From: Hirudo medicinalis
Lineage: Eukaryota > Annelida > Clitellata > Hirudinida > Hirudinidae
DNA length: 20,321 nt
Assembly (NCBI GenBank): GCA_011800805.1
Contig: MPNW01000613.1
Span: 36,033-56,353 of the forward strand
Direction: 5' to 3'
How positions within the stretch are numbered: the stretch's first letter is position 1; every line of letters begins with the position of its first letter. The translations under genes were made by a program, and so were the position numbers. The notes under the pieces were generated by a model. It was not told where the DNA came from and did not search any database. It saw only the letters and a program-made list of their open reading frames with translations. Below are positions 1 to 10,593 of this stretch, in pieces.

Positions 1-140
1 ATGTGTCGTGTTCGCAACCCAGCCTGCACCGCCAGGGAGCGCCCTCGGGTAGGGGCGCTATATAAATGGTAGATCGATTAAAAAGTGCCTTCACATCCCA
101 TTCGGATACAAAAGGCACTCAAAATATTGGCTGAATACAA
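1..140 (+). repeat. tRNA-derived SINE, copy 1 (5' part cut off by window edge)
   Basis: This stretch is nearly identical to 9921-10055. Both share the Pol III B-box-like GTTCGCAACCC, the segment GGGGCGCTATATAAATGG and a terminal hairpin AGTGCCTT (84-91) / AAGGCACT (112-119). The A-box half lies outside the window. It sits in the anillin intron upstream of the exon at 303. The rest of that intron, 141-302, shows nothing else. Confidence 0.85.
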
Positions 141-302
141 ACAATTCATGTTGTTTTCATTTGTTATTATTTTAATGGCTTCATGCTTCTTATCTAACTT
201 ATCATTGTTATTAAACTTTTAATGCCTTGACATCAAATCTGCATTTAAATGGCCATTATTCATGTCATGACATCACCATGTGCCTTGTTTCTGTTGCCAT
301 AG

Positions 303-1630
303 ATACGACAGCCCACTACTTCCTATTGGCCGTCAGGCACAACAACGTGCTCCTCTTCAGCCAGATGGTCTCCACCCATGAGGGTCAACTCAACAACAAG
401 CACCACCATCGTCACCGCGACTATCTGGAGTTTCCAAACCTCATCTCCCTCAACAACATCGAGCAGGACTTCCAAGTTGTCGTGGAAATCTTCGGAATGG
501 TGATTATGATGGTGATGATGATGATGGTTGTCATTGTTAATGACGTGATTGTAGTGCACCTGGTTATGTCGAATGCATCGGGTCTTGTGCAAATATCATT
601 TTTTCATTTTCTTCAGTCCATCACACGAACGCAAGACCAGGGCACTCCCCGCAAGACCCCAAGGAAGACCCTATTGACGCCAAGGTCGTCTCGGAGGTAC
701 GAGAGCCCGGCAGGCCCGATGTCCGTTAGAACCACCAACTTTGTCCATCTGGCATCTGTACATCTGGATAAGAATAGGGTTACATCGGATGCGTTTACAC
801 TGGAAAAGGTGGGAGATGAATATATTATGCTAATCGGCTTTGCTAATTAATAAATGCACGTTGATCACTTTACCTCTGACCTCTCTCAGGTACCAAGATC
901 CTGCCCTCTGCAGAGCTGCATATTCATGAATGTCAGATGTCTCATGGAGAATGTTGTCTACAAGAAGGACTTCCTTGTAATGAATATTTAATGATTGATT
1001 TTAATTAATGAGCACGAATGACAACTAATTATGATGACATTCCAGACCATGTTTGAAGATGTGAGTGGCTTTGGAGCCTGGCATAGACGATGGTTCTCAT
1101 TGAGGAACGGACTCCTCTCCTATTGGAAGTACCCAGATGATGAGTTGAACAAGGTTGGTGACGATGCAACCAATGATATCGACTCATTGACCTCGAGAGT
1201 CTTGCCACCAATAACAATGAACCTTCATTCCTGCAGGAACCAATAGGAGTCATAGATCTGAAGACCTGCATAACTGCTCACATTGGCTTAGTGTCGAGGG
1301 ACGTCTGTGCCCATCCAAACACGTTTGAGGTGGAAACGACGAGGAAGCAGAAGAGAGGCGACAGGAACACACTCGTGCAGACGTGCGACGAGAGGGCAAA
1401 CTGCACGACCGTCAGGTAATCCTCGACCAATCAGAATTGCTTAGCTTGCCAGGACTGCATCGTTGTTGTGGTGTTGAAGATGTTTTATTTTGTTGTTGTT
1501 GTTCTACAGGTATTGGCTGGCAGCAGACACAGCAGAAGATCGAAAATCCTGGTGCAACAGTCTCAACGAAGCCTTAATGAACTTGAGGGCATGGCACCCG
1601 GATGCCGCCAGGCCCTCCTCCAAGAGATAA
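303..1630 (+). CDS. ANLN: Anillin, C-terminal part (anillin-homology region + PH domain), 5' end outside window
   Basis: Six exons read in phase: 303-499, 617-808, 890-976, 1046-1153, 1237-1415 and 1510-1630 (stop TAA). All have AG acceptors and GT donors, giving about 294 residues. The first two exons (TTAHYFLLAVRHN... and ...RTTNFVHLASVHLDKN) are the C2-like end of the anillin-homology region. The later ones form the PH domain: MFEDVSGFGAWHRRW, LSYWKYPDDE, PIGVIDLKTC and YWLAADTAEDRKSW, ending in WHPDAARPSSKR. These match the anillin family block by block. Anillin is a scaffold of the cytokinetic ring that links RhoA, septins, actomyosin and the plasma membrane; its PH domain binds phosphoinositides and septins. 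The actin- and myosin-binding N-terminus must lie left of position 1. The first visible exon begins mid-codon, so an upstream exon is required. I saw no AATAAA soon after the stop. An anillin-like paralogue with the same C-terminus is the only real alternative. Confidence 0.93.
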
Positions 1631-1946
1631 CCACACCCACTTAGGGACAAAATCGTTTACTAACAGCTTTTTGATACTAAAATTACTTCGTTGATCATGA
1701 TGGACGATCTTGAGGAATTGATTTTAACTGTTACTGACAAGCACAACGACTCCTTTTAGCCAGCTTGCTTCCAATTTGCGATCACAAACCAACCATTAAG
1801 ACGACTATCGTGCAGACAATTTGGAATGAAAAATTGCTTTTAAATTTGTTAACGTTTTTGTCATGGTTTTTCTTGTCGCTTTTCTAATGATTTTATTGAA
1901 TGTGAAAATGGACGATATCTACCGATCTTAAATTTATTTTTCGTCT
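1631..1946. other. Convergent 3' region between anillin and RPUSD4
   Basis: These 316 bases between two convergent stop codons contain no coding frame I can support. On the minus strand there are two AATAAA hexamers (listed separately) fitting the RPUSD4 3' end. The 3' UTRs of the two genes probably abut or overlap here. Confidence 0.6.
1892..1938 (-). promoter_or_regulatory. Candidate polyadenylation signals of RPUSD4
   Basis: TTTATT on the plus strand at 1933-1938 and 1892-1897 reads AATAAA on the minus strand. They lie about 9 and 50 bases after the RPUSD4 stop codon. The distal one leaves a more usual distance to a cleavage site. Assignment is by position only. Confidence 0.45.
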
Positions 1947-3867
1947 TCATTTATATTTCTTTGGTGCTAGAGAACAAACAGAGAGACTGATTTGATTTGG
2001 AGTTTTAATTTCTATGGAGCTTGAGCACTTCATGTTTTGCGCAAAATGAGGCGGGATGTTTGCAGACACGATCAGATTTCGACCGTCCGGCAAAAATTCT
2101 GGCAGAACCAAAGACTTTGCGTGCAGGTGCATCGCAAGATGGCGAACCTTGGGTTGTCTAATGCCAAGCTTCCGTAGGATCTGAGGTGACAGTTTCTGGA
2201 GATACAAATGTTGTGGTTAGGCGAGCAACGTCTGATTGTATCGTTTAACTCTTTTTCTCTTACCTGGGGTGCAATCTTGGAAATGTGAGAATATTTGTGG
2301 TCTCCAAGGATGGGGGTGTTCAGTCCAAAGGCCAGGTGACACCTTATCTGATGTTTTAAACCTGGTGGTGGTAAGAGTTTAGTTTAATCGGGGAGTTTGC
2401 AAGGTGCATTGAGTTGATTGCTATTGCAATGCAACAGCCCACCTGATTCTGGCCTACATTCGACCAGTGCACTGTAATCGTTGCTATCGAGAACCTTGTA
2501 GTGGGTAACTGCATTGCTGATATGCCTCAGCTTGACCTGATTCTTCAGGGGTCTCATGTCCGTCGTGAACTCGGGAGCAAGGTTCATCTTGAAATGAGCA
2601 TCGTTAATAATCAAAGCGAATATTTATGAGTCATAATAATAATAACAATAATAACAATACAATAACAATAATAAGTACTGTACTTACCCTGTACTTGTCG
2701 CCGATGGTTTCCTCGCCAATGGGGATGTCGATGATTCCTGAAGAGCAAAAAGAAATAAGAAATGTTGGCATGAATATTAGAATTACATAATAAACAAACA
2801 AGCACTCATTCGGTTCAACGTAGAATGTTCAGGGGAAATAAAACGGGGGGTCGTCACCTTCGGGAGGGTTGGGAACGCTCTTGGTGATGGCCCAGTAGAC
2901 CTTGACGACCTGTCTCTTCAGGAACATCTGAGTCAGTAGCTTCGCAGTTTTCTCAGTTCTAAAAAAAATTAGATTAGAAAATATATACTTTATCATATCA
3001 ACGATATCATTGTTACAAACATTATCATCATCATCATCATCATTATTATTATTGGTAGCAGCAGCAGCAGTAGCAGAAGTAGTTGTACTAGTAGCAGTAG
3101 TAGTAGTATTGTTATTAAAGCCAAGGCACAGACCCTGTCAGCATCAACAGTTAATGTCCAACTATTTGAAAAACAAACAATTCCATGACTAATGAGATCC
3201 TGCATTGTAAAGAATATCCACCAAACGTTTCACAAAATCCCTTTTTTTTTCAAATAGAACCCAAAACAAACGCAAACGAGTAAACAAATGCTCGGAGAAT
3301 AAGAACAAAAATTATTATTAAAAATTATTTTATAAATTATTATTAAAAAACATTATTAGAAGAACGACGACAGAACCGAAATGAACCCACTTTGCCAGCA
3401 GCATGACCCCCGTGGTCTCCTTGTCGAGCCTGTGGACGATGTAGTAGGTGCTCGTGTTCTTCTCTCTCCTGGCTGCCATCTTCTCCAAGAGGGAGGCCAC
3501 ACTCTTCGTGATACCAGGACCGCCTGAGTAGAATGAGAAATTAATTATAGTTATTTATAATTAATAAATATTTATATTAATTAGAATAATAGTGGTGATA
3601 ATTGTTGTATTGTTAGTTTATCTATATCAATTACTATTTATATTAATACAAATTATAATTAATTAATAATTAATTAATAAATTAATTAATTATATTTATA
3701 AATAACTTATTACATCACTGACGACATCGTATCATCGCATCGATTTGTCGTTGCAACACATCCACCAATAATGGGTGATGATGGTGCAGATGTACTTACA
3801 AAATTATATTAAACAAGACAACAATGACCACTGTTGTATCATAATCACCACCATCATCATCACCACC

Positions 3868-3902
<35 letters not shown>

Positions 3903-6237
3903 TAACAATAATAATAATAATAATAATAATAATCATCATCACATTTCCACCACTCACCCTGGGATGGAAGGCCGTAGGGCTTGTTGATGACAAGAAGTTC
4001 CTCTGTAGGAGTTGTTAAGCTTTAAACTTTGAACTTTATCACACGTGATAATTTATCGATTGTTTGCAACTAAACACTTTTTAACTAAAGAAATTTTTAA
4101 CTACACACGATCCGAACAATCCAAACGATCCAAACGATCCAAACACGCTACAAAGGACACTCGAATGTGAATCTCGTCATTTTGCGAATTTTTTTTCCCC
4201 ACAAACATTTCAATTCCAAGCACAACAAATATTTGTTTCTCTAAACTTTTACAGGGAGATCATTGCCGTTATTCATCGTCGTCGACAACATCATCATCAT
4301 CAACACCATCATCACATCCTCCATCATCATCATCAACAACTCACCATTCTTCATCACAACCTCCGTCATCACCATTATTCATCGCAAGCCTCATCATCAT
4401 CATCATCACAACCTCCATAATCATCATCAACGCCATCATCATCATCAACTCACCATTATTCATCACAACCCTCATCATCATCATCGTCATCAGCTCACCA
4501 TTTTCAAAGAGGACGGAATCACAGAGCATGGACACAAGGTCCAAGTCGATGAACCTTTGCAAGTCCTCCGTCTGACTCTCCAGGATCCTGAAGCCCTTGC
4601 TGTCCCTCTTTCCGTCCCACCTTCCTGGAGAAGCTGGAACGAAGGGTTTAATAAATCATGTTAATTAGGTAGACATGAAAGGAATCATAAGTGACGTCGA
4701 GTCGAGAATGAATCATCGATTATTTTGGTTAACAAGACATCCTGGAATCATGAACCAATCAGCATGAGAATAACAATAACAATAACAACAACAATAAGAG
4801 CAGGTTAACCAGAATGTTAAATTCCTTAACAAGTAATGAATCTCATCCCAAGGATCGTCATCATCATCACCAACCTTTCTTAGGTCTGTTCTCGCCGTCG
4901 TCATCCTCGTGGCTTGGTAAGATTCCCTTCTCGAGTCTCATTTTTAAGACGGCCTCATAAGCAGTGTGAGGTTGTTCCAGGTTTGCCGTCGTCTGCTTCG
5001 ATCTCAACGACTTCATCTCCTTGCGCGTCATGTTCTCGATCCTCGTGGTGTTGTCGTCCTCCACGACGGGCTCCTCCTCCAGGTCATCAAGGTCGAAGGT
5101 GAACGGGGGCAATTGACTGAAATCTTTGATTTCGTCGTCGCAGCTCTTCAGACTGAAGCTCTCTGCCTTGCTCAGTTCTTTTGGATCGTTCTCGTGACTT
5201 CTGTTTGATCTCGACTTCTCAATTCTCGTAGGCTGCTGCCGTCGTTTTGAGGAAACGTCGTCGTCCGACTTGTCGAAGAACTTCTCGTCAAAGAAGTTGA
5301 CGTTTTCCGTGTCATTGTTAGACCACTTTTTCTCTGCTTCGGGAGGATTCGGAGGCAGTTCTGATGCTTTCCGCAAAGAGCTGCGACGTGGCATCGAGGA
5401 ACTCACAAATTTCTCAAAGCTTCCGTCAAACGTGGAACTTTCCTCGGACTGTTTCGAAGAAAAGTATTGTTCTTCGATGAAGCTTTCCGGCTTTCGAGCA
5501 TCCTTGCGTGGTAAATCTTTATTATTCGCTTTGCCGTCGGGCAAATCAAAATACTGCTCGTCAAAAAAGTTTGCAGAACTCGTTTTGGATCTAAAAGATT
5601 CTTTTTTAAAATTGTCACGAACCCAATGCTCGCCTTGGCGAGGGCTTTTTCTAGAAAATGAATTAAATGTTTCATAATCAACATCACTTGGGGGTTCCCT
5701 CTGTCGCCTTTCTTCATTGAAATGCTTTCGAATATTCCTTCTGTCACTCTCATCTTCTGTTTTTTTAAAGGGATGATCCCTCCTGATTTTGCCATAATAA
5801 GTGACTTCGACACAATCGTAAGGCTTTTCTGCAATCCTTGCTTCATCTATAAAATCACTTTCCTTTGCTCTTATATCTTCATCAATGTCCTTCTCAAGTG
5901 CATTTTTGCCATCCCCAAAATAATCAAACTCGGCCTCTTCAGCTGATCGTTCGACTTTACTGTCGGCACGGATTTCAAAGTTTTCTGAACTTTCAGTTAT
6001 GCCGTGCAGGGCTCTGATCTTTGATTGCAGTTGGTTCAGGTCATCCATTTCAACTTGCGATTGTTTCCGAGATGTAGTAAAGCGAGGCGCAGCCTTTTCG
6101 TGAGTTTCAAAGTAATTGGCATCGGCAGGCGAGTTTAGACATCGAATAAAACTAGACATCGAGCCTACATCGTAATTCGCAAATAATCTTTTTCTGAGGC
6201 AATTCCTCGTACAAATCGTCAATCTAATCAGCGCCAT
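1947..6237 (-). CDS. RPUSD4: Mitochondrial RNA pseudouridine synthase RPUSD4 (RluA family), complete, 9 exons
   Basis: Minus-strand exons, in transcript order, are 6237-4875, 4633-4499, 4002-3958, 3523-3391, 2958-2858, 2737-2688, 2587-2443, 2361-2264 and 2195-1947. All phases agree, giving 772 residues. Exons 2-9 hold the RluA-type catalytic domain. Motifs seen are LLVINKPYGLPSQGG, IVHRLDKETTGVMLLAK (catalytic Asp near residue 548), RQVVKVYWAITKSVP, GLKHQIRCHLAFGL and PILGDHKY. The end, KLSPQILRKLG...MHLHAKSLVLP, matches RPUSD4 rather than other RPUSD proteins. In other animals this enzyme makes pseudouridine in mitochondrial 16S rRNA and acts in mitochondrial RNA granules. The N-terminus MALIRLTICTRNCLRKRLF is basic and free of acidic residues, as expected of a mitochondrial presequence. 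The oddity is a 454-codon first exon, mostly charged and disordered, making the protein about twice the size of human RPUSD4 (377 aa). The start chosen is the first ATG of this open frame. Confidence 0.93.
2633..2676. repeat. (AATAAC)n-like microsatellite
   Basis: Imperfect AATAAC/AATAAT repeats fill RPUSD4 intron 6 next to the donor of exon 6. No other feature was seen. Confidence 0.7.
2959..3390. repeat. RPUSD4 intron 4 with mixed triplet repeats
   Basis: The 432-base intron contains ATC, ATT, GCA and GTA triplet runs at about 3022-3115. AT-rich repeats of ATTATTAAAA type follow at about 3310-3358. Open frames read through the triplets give only homopolymeric Leu, Ile or Val tracts and are not genes. 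Confidence 0.65.
3524..3957. repeat. RPUSD4 intron 3: AT-rich dyads and (ATA)n/(CAT)n microsatellite
   Basis: Positions 3535-3710 are almost pure A/T with repeated TTAATTAA palindromes. Positions 3848-3945 form an imperfect CAC/CAT then ATA triplet array interrupted by one AATTAACAAT. Its six-frame products are poly-Ile, poly-Asn or poly-Tyr tracts, so no gene is called. Confidence 0.7.
4263..4498. repeat. (CAT)n-rich minisatellite in RPUSD4 intron 2
   Basis: CATCAT runs are separated by the recurring phrase CTCACCATTCTTCATCACAA or close variants (near 4339, 4450 and partly 4494). This suggests a degenerate longer-period minisatellite. The remainder of the intron, 4003-4262, is A/T-rich with four ATCCAAAC-type short repeats at about 4108-4146. 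Confidence 0.6.
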
Positions 6238-6509
6238 ACCTGCACTTGCAAAATAACTATGTACGAAAATTAATGGCCTCGATCAGTGTACGACTTTTTA
6301 TCGCGAACATAAACTCTAAAACTGTTTTGAATCCTTCAATTTATGATGCAAGAAAGATCAGCAGCATCGAAATACATGAAACTTTATCACGAAGTTTAAA
6401 ACAAATATAACATAAAAAAAAATACTTTTAAAATAATAACAGTCTCTCAAAACAAAATTCGGGTTTTAGCAGTTAAATTCCACGACGGACCACCATGCAT
6501 CTGAGACTT
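6238..6509. other. Spacer between C2orf42 3' end and RPUSD4 start (both minus strand)
   Basis: These 272 bases separate the C2orf42 stop codon from the RPUSD4 ATG. The stretch must hold the RPUSD4 promoter and 5' UTR and the C2orf42 3' UTR. I saw no canonical minus-strand AATAAA and no TATA box I would defend. Confidence 0.5.
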
Positions 6510-9500
6510 CTACTTTATCAGTTTTCCGTGTCTGTAGTGACTGAATTCGAATGCCAATTTCATTTCACCTACATTCGAACGTTTGTACAAATCTGGAGTC
6601 CATTCGATGACGAAAGGTGTAGAAATTGCGTTCTGCAAATCGTAGGGATCATAGCCTGCACAGACGTATATGAGGATTATAAGTCAATAAAAATAATTTC
6701 TTTAAACGTGTCAACCACTTAAATATAAGTAAAACTATTGAATACTTTTCATTAAAAGAAGGTTACTACAAATAATATTAAACATGACATTCTTGATTCA
6801 CACAGTAAATACGATGTATACGAAGAAATGACAAATTACCAATCTTCAACTGGGTTTTCAAATGGAAAGGTTGGATGTGTGGTTTGCCATAACTTATTCT
6901 GTGTCCACTGTCTTGGGGCTTCTCGAACTTGCTGTACGTACCGTCTTTGTTCTCGATGAAACACCTGTACAGAGGCAGTTTGTTCTGCCGAGCAAAAAAC
7001 ATCTCACTTAAGATGCAAGAAATTGATAATCCGATAGAAAGGCTTTTGCATGCTCTCGGAGCGATAGATCCTTGCGTCGGCAAATAATTTACATGCAGAG
7101 ATGGGCACGAAATACAACATCCCAATCTGAAAACAACGAATCATCTGAAATAATTCAGGCCCTCGTCGTTTATTAAGCAACCTCGACAGAAATACAAACG
7201 AGGGTAGCATTCAGAAATCTTACGGAGGAAGTCGAGAAAATCTGTTGGACGTGGCCGGCATTGTGGAGCTTCCATGTGTACCTGTTGAACGAGCCGTGGG
7301 GAGGAGGAAGGGGCGGCAGGGATTCGAAGGTCTCCACCGAATCGGGGAGTCGTTTCTTCTTGCTGCTCAGGGAGGTTATCCTGTGGAGGAGCACGCTGAA
7401 GAACTTCTGATGCACGTGGAAGAGCAGAGGCCGAGGATTGCCTGGATCGGAAGTGGAACGTTTGACATGGGATTTTGAGTCATTTCAACGTGAGCATAAC
7501 AGAAATGCTCTTTTATTATTATTATTATTATTATTTTAAACTCTGTTTTTGTCATACCTTTATTCGTCCTGCCACATTATTAAATCATGCCACAGTTTGT
7601 TTTAAGTCACAAATTTTTTATGCTCAATAAGATTAGTCTTCTGTTTCGGGCGATGCTTGACTCTGCATGGCATTCTCTAAAAATATGACGTCGTGGTACC
7701 CTTACATCGAGTACATTTGATCATGTCGTGATAACATTCATTTATTGCGATCACCTAATTTTTATCATCAGGCACTTACAAAGCAAGCCGATGTTAGACT
7801 TTAAATAGAAACTCTAAACAGGTTTTACCAACCACTGCACTGGTAGTTCATCGTTTCTTCGATGGATTCCACAACGAACGCCATCCAATCATTGAAAGGC
7901 AAACTCACTGCTGTAATGTCATTGGCTGCAACAATTTCACATACAATTTTATATGCAATATTAGATCTTCATTGTCACGTTCCTCCACATTCATTAGGAC
8001 CATCATAATAATGCATCGTCATCATCACAATCAGTCTTCAACATCACCATCAGCAAACACAAATCCAAACATTCCAGTACAAGGTGAATCAGCCAATGTG
8101 AGAAGGGGGAGGTGTGCATCTGTGACGATGTGTCCCAGACTGGACTGAGCCTCTCTCTTTATTTGATCCCCTTGAACTGAGCCTTGTCTGCCGGCAGGTT
8201 TTGAACCTGATGGTGCAAAATCGTTAACCGGTCAATGAATCTGACATTTAGGAAGAATGACGACTGTATCAAAAATGAAATGAAATAATGATAATGATGA
8301 CTTCGTCGACTGATAAGAGAATCTAGTGGCTTTCCCTCGCAAGTGCACCGGCACCCCACCTCGGTCGTTCTTCTGCTCCTTCCTGAAGAAGTTGAGAACC
8401 TCGTCGTCCATGATGGACTCGAGTTTTGTTTCGTGCTTGTCAAAGTCCCCCGGAGACGAGGGATCCGACATGATGTCCTGGCCAAGGAGGCTCTCTTGGA
8501 ACAGGTTCATGTGCTTGTGGTCTGACGGGAGGATGCAGACGAGTCGGTCAGTGCTTTACAATTATTAATTCTTCTATTTTGTATTATTTATCTATGTTCT
8601 TGTATGCAATTAGTGTTTAAAAGCGATTGGTTGGAATCTAATAATTGTTCATTTATGTCACAAAAATAACACATTTAACATAAATTATGCTGCATAACAA
8701 CCATCCCACAGCAGAGATTTTGAACTGATAAACTGCTAGCACAAAATGCACTCATCATTCTTTGCACGAACAAACAATTGGTACATTATTCTAGTGCTAA
8801 TAAAGAATGTTTGGTCTGCAACGCATCACCATGGAAACCAACATTCATCCACGTGGGTGAGCAGGGAACAACAATGTTTTGAGAATTTCGAGTCCGAAGC
8901 CAGAGACAGGAGGCAGGCGTAGAGGTGGACGCACGGGTGGCCGGACGAGTCCTTCGACGACGATGACAACAATTTATAATGTTCATCAAGAAATGATCAA
9001 ATTTTATTTACATTAATCTAGACGATCACATTATTCGACTAAATTATTTTATTTATTCTTTTAATCTCTGAAATAAACGGCAGCAGTATCAAAGCCAATG
9101 TCATGCTCTGCATCACGTCTACCTTGAAGAAGTCCCGATCCAACTTGAGGCCGCACCAACAAGTGAGACGCACCCTGGCACCCTTGTCCATGCTCATCGG
9201 GGTAAAGAAATCTTCTCCGTGATTGGTCGACTCCTCGCCTACCGTCGGCACGAGGTCCTCCTCCTCTGAGCTCCGATTGGAGTAAAAAACGTAGCTGTAG
9301 CCAATGGGATGGTTCTTGTCCTGAGTGCCCCTGACGACATAGGTGGAGTCCGAGATCCTCTGTACGATCGGATTGACCTCCATCGAGCGGACGAGCTTTG
9401 CCAGGTGGAGTTTTACTTCTTTAGGAAAGGAGATCAAATCGAGCAGGTTGGGATCGACGCGACAGACGGAATTGGCAGAGTCTTTCGAAAGGAAGGAGGC

Positions 9501-10593
9501 TTTGACGTGGTCGCAGCAGAGTTGTTCTTGCTGTGTTGCGTCGACGTGCCTCCTTTTTCTGTTCTTAGTTTGGGCAGACGACGCCGACGATGATGATGAT
9601 GAGATGCAGTCTGTTAAAAAACATTTACTTATTTATTTATGTGTTTAAATGTGCTATATTTAAATATTTATGTGGCTACTCATGTACGGCCGAATTCCTT
9701 CGACATGCAAAAAGAACTTCATTCAGAATCAAATCATCAAGCATTTGATGCCACCATGAAATATTAGTTGCCGCTCTAGTGTCAGGTCACAACAACTTAA
9801 AGCTATAATTACATTGAGTCCCTTAACTAACTAAGGATCCACAGCATATAGTAACACATCAGTGCAGGTTGGCCGAATGGGTTGCGTTCCTGCATGCGGT
9901 CTTAATAGCAACAGTCGTAATGTGTCGTGTTCGCAACCCAGCCTGCACCGCCAGGGAGTGCCCTCGGGTAGGGGTGCTATATAAATGGTAGATCGATTAA
10001 AGTGCCTTCACATCCCATTCGGATACAAAAGGCACTCACAATATCGGCTAAATACACACGTCGTTTGTTCAATCACCTCTCATGTAGCAGAATGCCATCA
10101 GCTGATAAGCCACAGCATCCCTGCCTTTGATGGCCTTCACCTCCTCCATCAGGGGCAGGTACACAAAACCCCAGTCGTTCGCATCTCCACTAACGTTTGA
10201 AATCCTCTCGACTGAATATAGTTTCTCGTCGCTAAGAATCCTCAGCACCCTAAAGTTCTTGCACAACTCTGTTTCGTCAATATCCTCCTCGCTGGCCAGC
10301 ATCTTGTTTCCAGCAGACGACGAACCTACGCTTCCGGTGACTAGCTGCTTGAAGTCGTACTTGCATTCCTCGTTTTTGCACTTGATTCCTCTGGTTCCAT
10401 TGACCATGCCACATCGCGGACACGTCCTTACTCCCCGTTTCGTCGCTTTCCCGAGTCCCTCAAGAATTTTTGACGTCTGCTGGTGCTGATCGTTGACTTC
10501 GTACAGAAGCTGAAGTGTTATGGGCTTTGTAGATTTCCTGCAGAGTTGTGGAGACTTTACTTTGGGGTTAAAATCCGAGCCCGACAGGCTCAT
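6510..10593 (-). CDS. C2orf42: C2orf42 homologue (zinc-ribbon / SWIM-type zinc finger protein), complete, 8 exons
   Basis: Minus-strand exons are 10593-10077, 9610-9123, 8951-8830, 8553-8360, 7910-7833, 7441-7224, 6984-6840 and 6655-6510 (stop TAG). They encode about 635 residues; human C2orf42 has 574. Conserved blocks appear in family order: LGKATKRGVRTCPRCG...NGTRGIKCKNEEC, PIVQRISDSTYVV, SFPKEVKLHLA, FNDWM, PRPLLFHVHQKFF, SSKKKRLPDS, GSFNRYTWKLHN, CFIENKDGTY, FHLKTQLKIGN, PFVIEWTPDL. Cys58, 61, 72 and 77 form a zinc ribbon. C323-W-C325 in exon 2 and C342-V-H344 in exon 3 make a CxCx16CxH SWIM-type motif. The molecular function of C2orf42 is not known to me. The exon 3/4 junction is the weak point: donor 8830 with acceptor 8553 is in phase, while the better-looking acceptor at 8521 is not. 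Intron 1 carries a SINE. Confidence 0.9.
7442..7832. other. C2orf42 intron 5 with short (TTA)n
   Basis: This 391-base intron contains a (TTA)n run at about 7513-7534. The rest is non-coding AT-rich sequence with no recognisable feature. Confidence 0.5.
7911..8359. other. C2orf42 intron 4
   Basis: This 449-base intron lies between exons ending at 8360 and starting at 7910. It has scattered CATCATAATAAT-type triplets near 8000-8050 and no open frame resembling a family. I see nothing else in it. Confidence 0.5.
9611..9861. other. C2orf42 intron 1, left part
   Basis: AT-rich intron sequence between exon 2 and the SINE. A few TTTATTTA repeats lie near 9624-9644. Nothing else is recognised. Confidence 0.5.
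9862..10055 (+). repeat. tRNA-derived SINE, copy 2 (full length, in C2orf42 intron 1)
   Basis: The 5' head is tRNA-like. GTGCAGG (9862-9868) is complementary to CCTGCAC (9942-9948), as an acceptor stem would be. TGGCCGAATGGG (9870-9881) fits a Pol III A box and GTTCGCAACCC (9929-9939) fits a B box. The 87-base spacing suggests a class II (Leu/Ser-like) ancestor. The T stem is decayed, so this is not a functional tRNA gene. The body carries GGTGCTATATAAATGG and ends with hairpin AGTGCCTT/AAGGCACT (10001-10008/10029-10036). It is inserted antisense to C2orf42, ending about 20 bases from the exon 1 splice donor. Confidence 0.88.

Noticed and set aside
3775..3996. Poly-Asn, poly-Ile and poly-Tyr frames
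   Set aside because: Triplet microsatellite in an RPUSD4 intron. Only the last part (3958-4002, minus strand) is a real exon.
5270..5846. Open frames of 135 and 147 residues overlapping RPUSD4 exon 1
   Set aside because: Alternate-frame shadows of the long RPUSD4 exon. That exon joins in phase to the catalytic domain.
9862..9949. Possible tRNA gene (A box, B box, acceptor-like stem)
   Set aside because: The T stem does not pair, and the same unit recurs with a common 3' body at three other places, so it is the head of a SINE.
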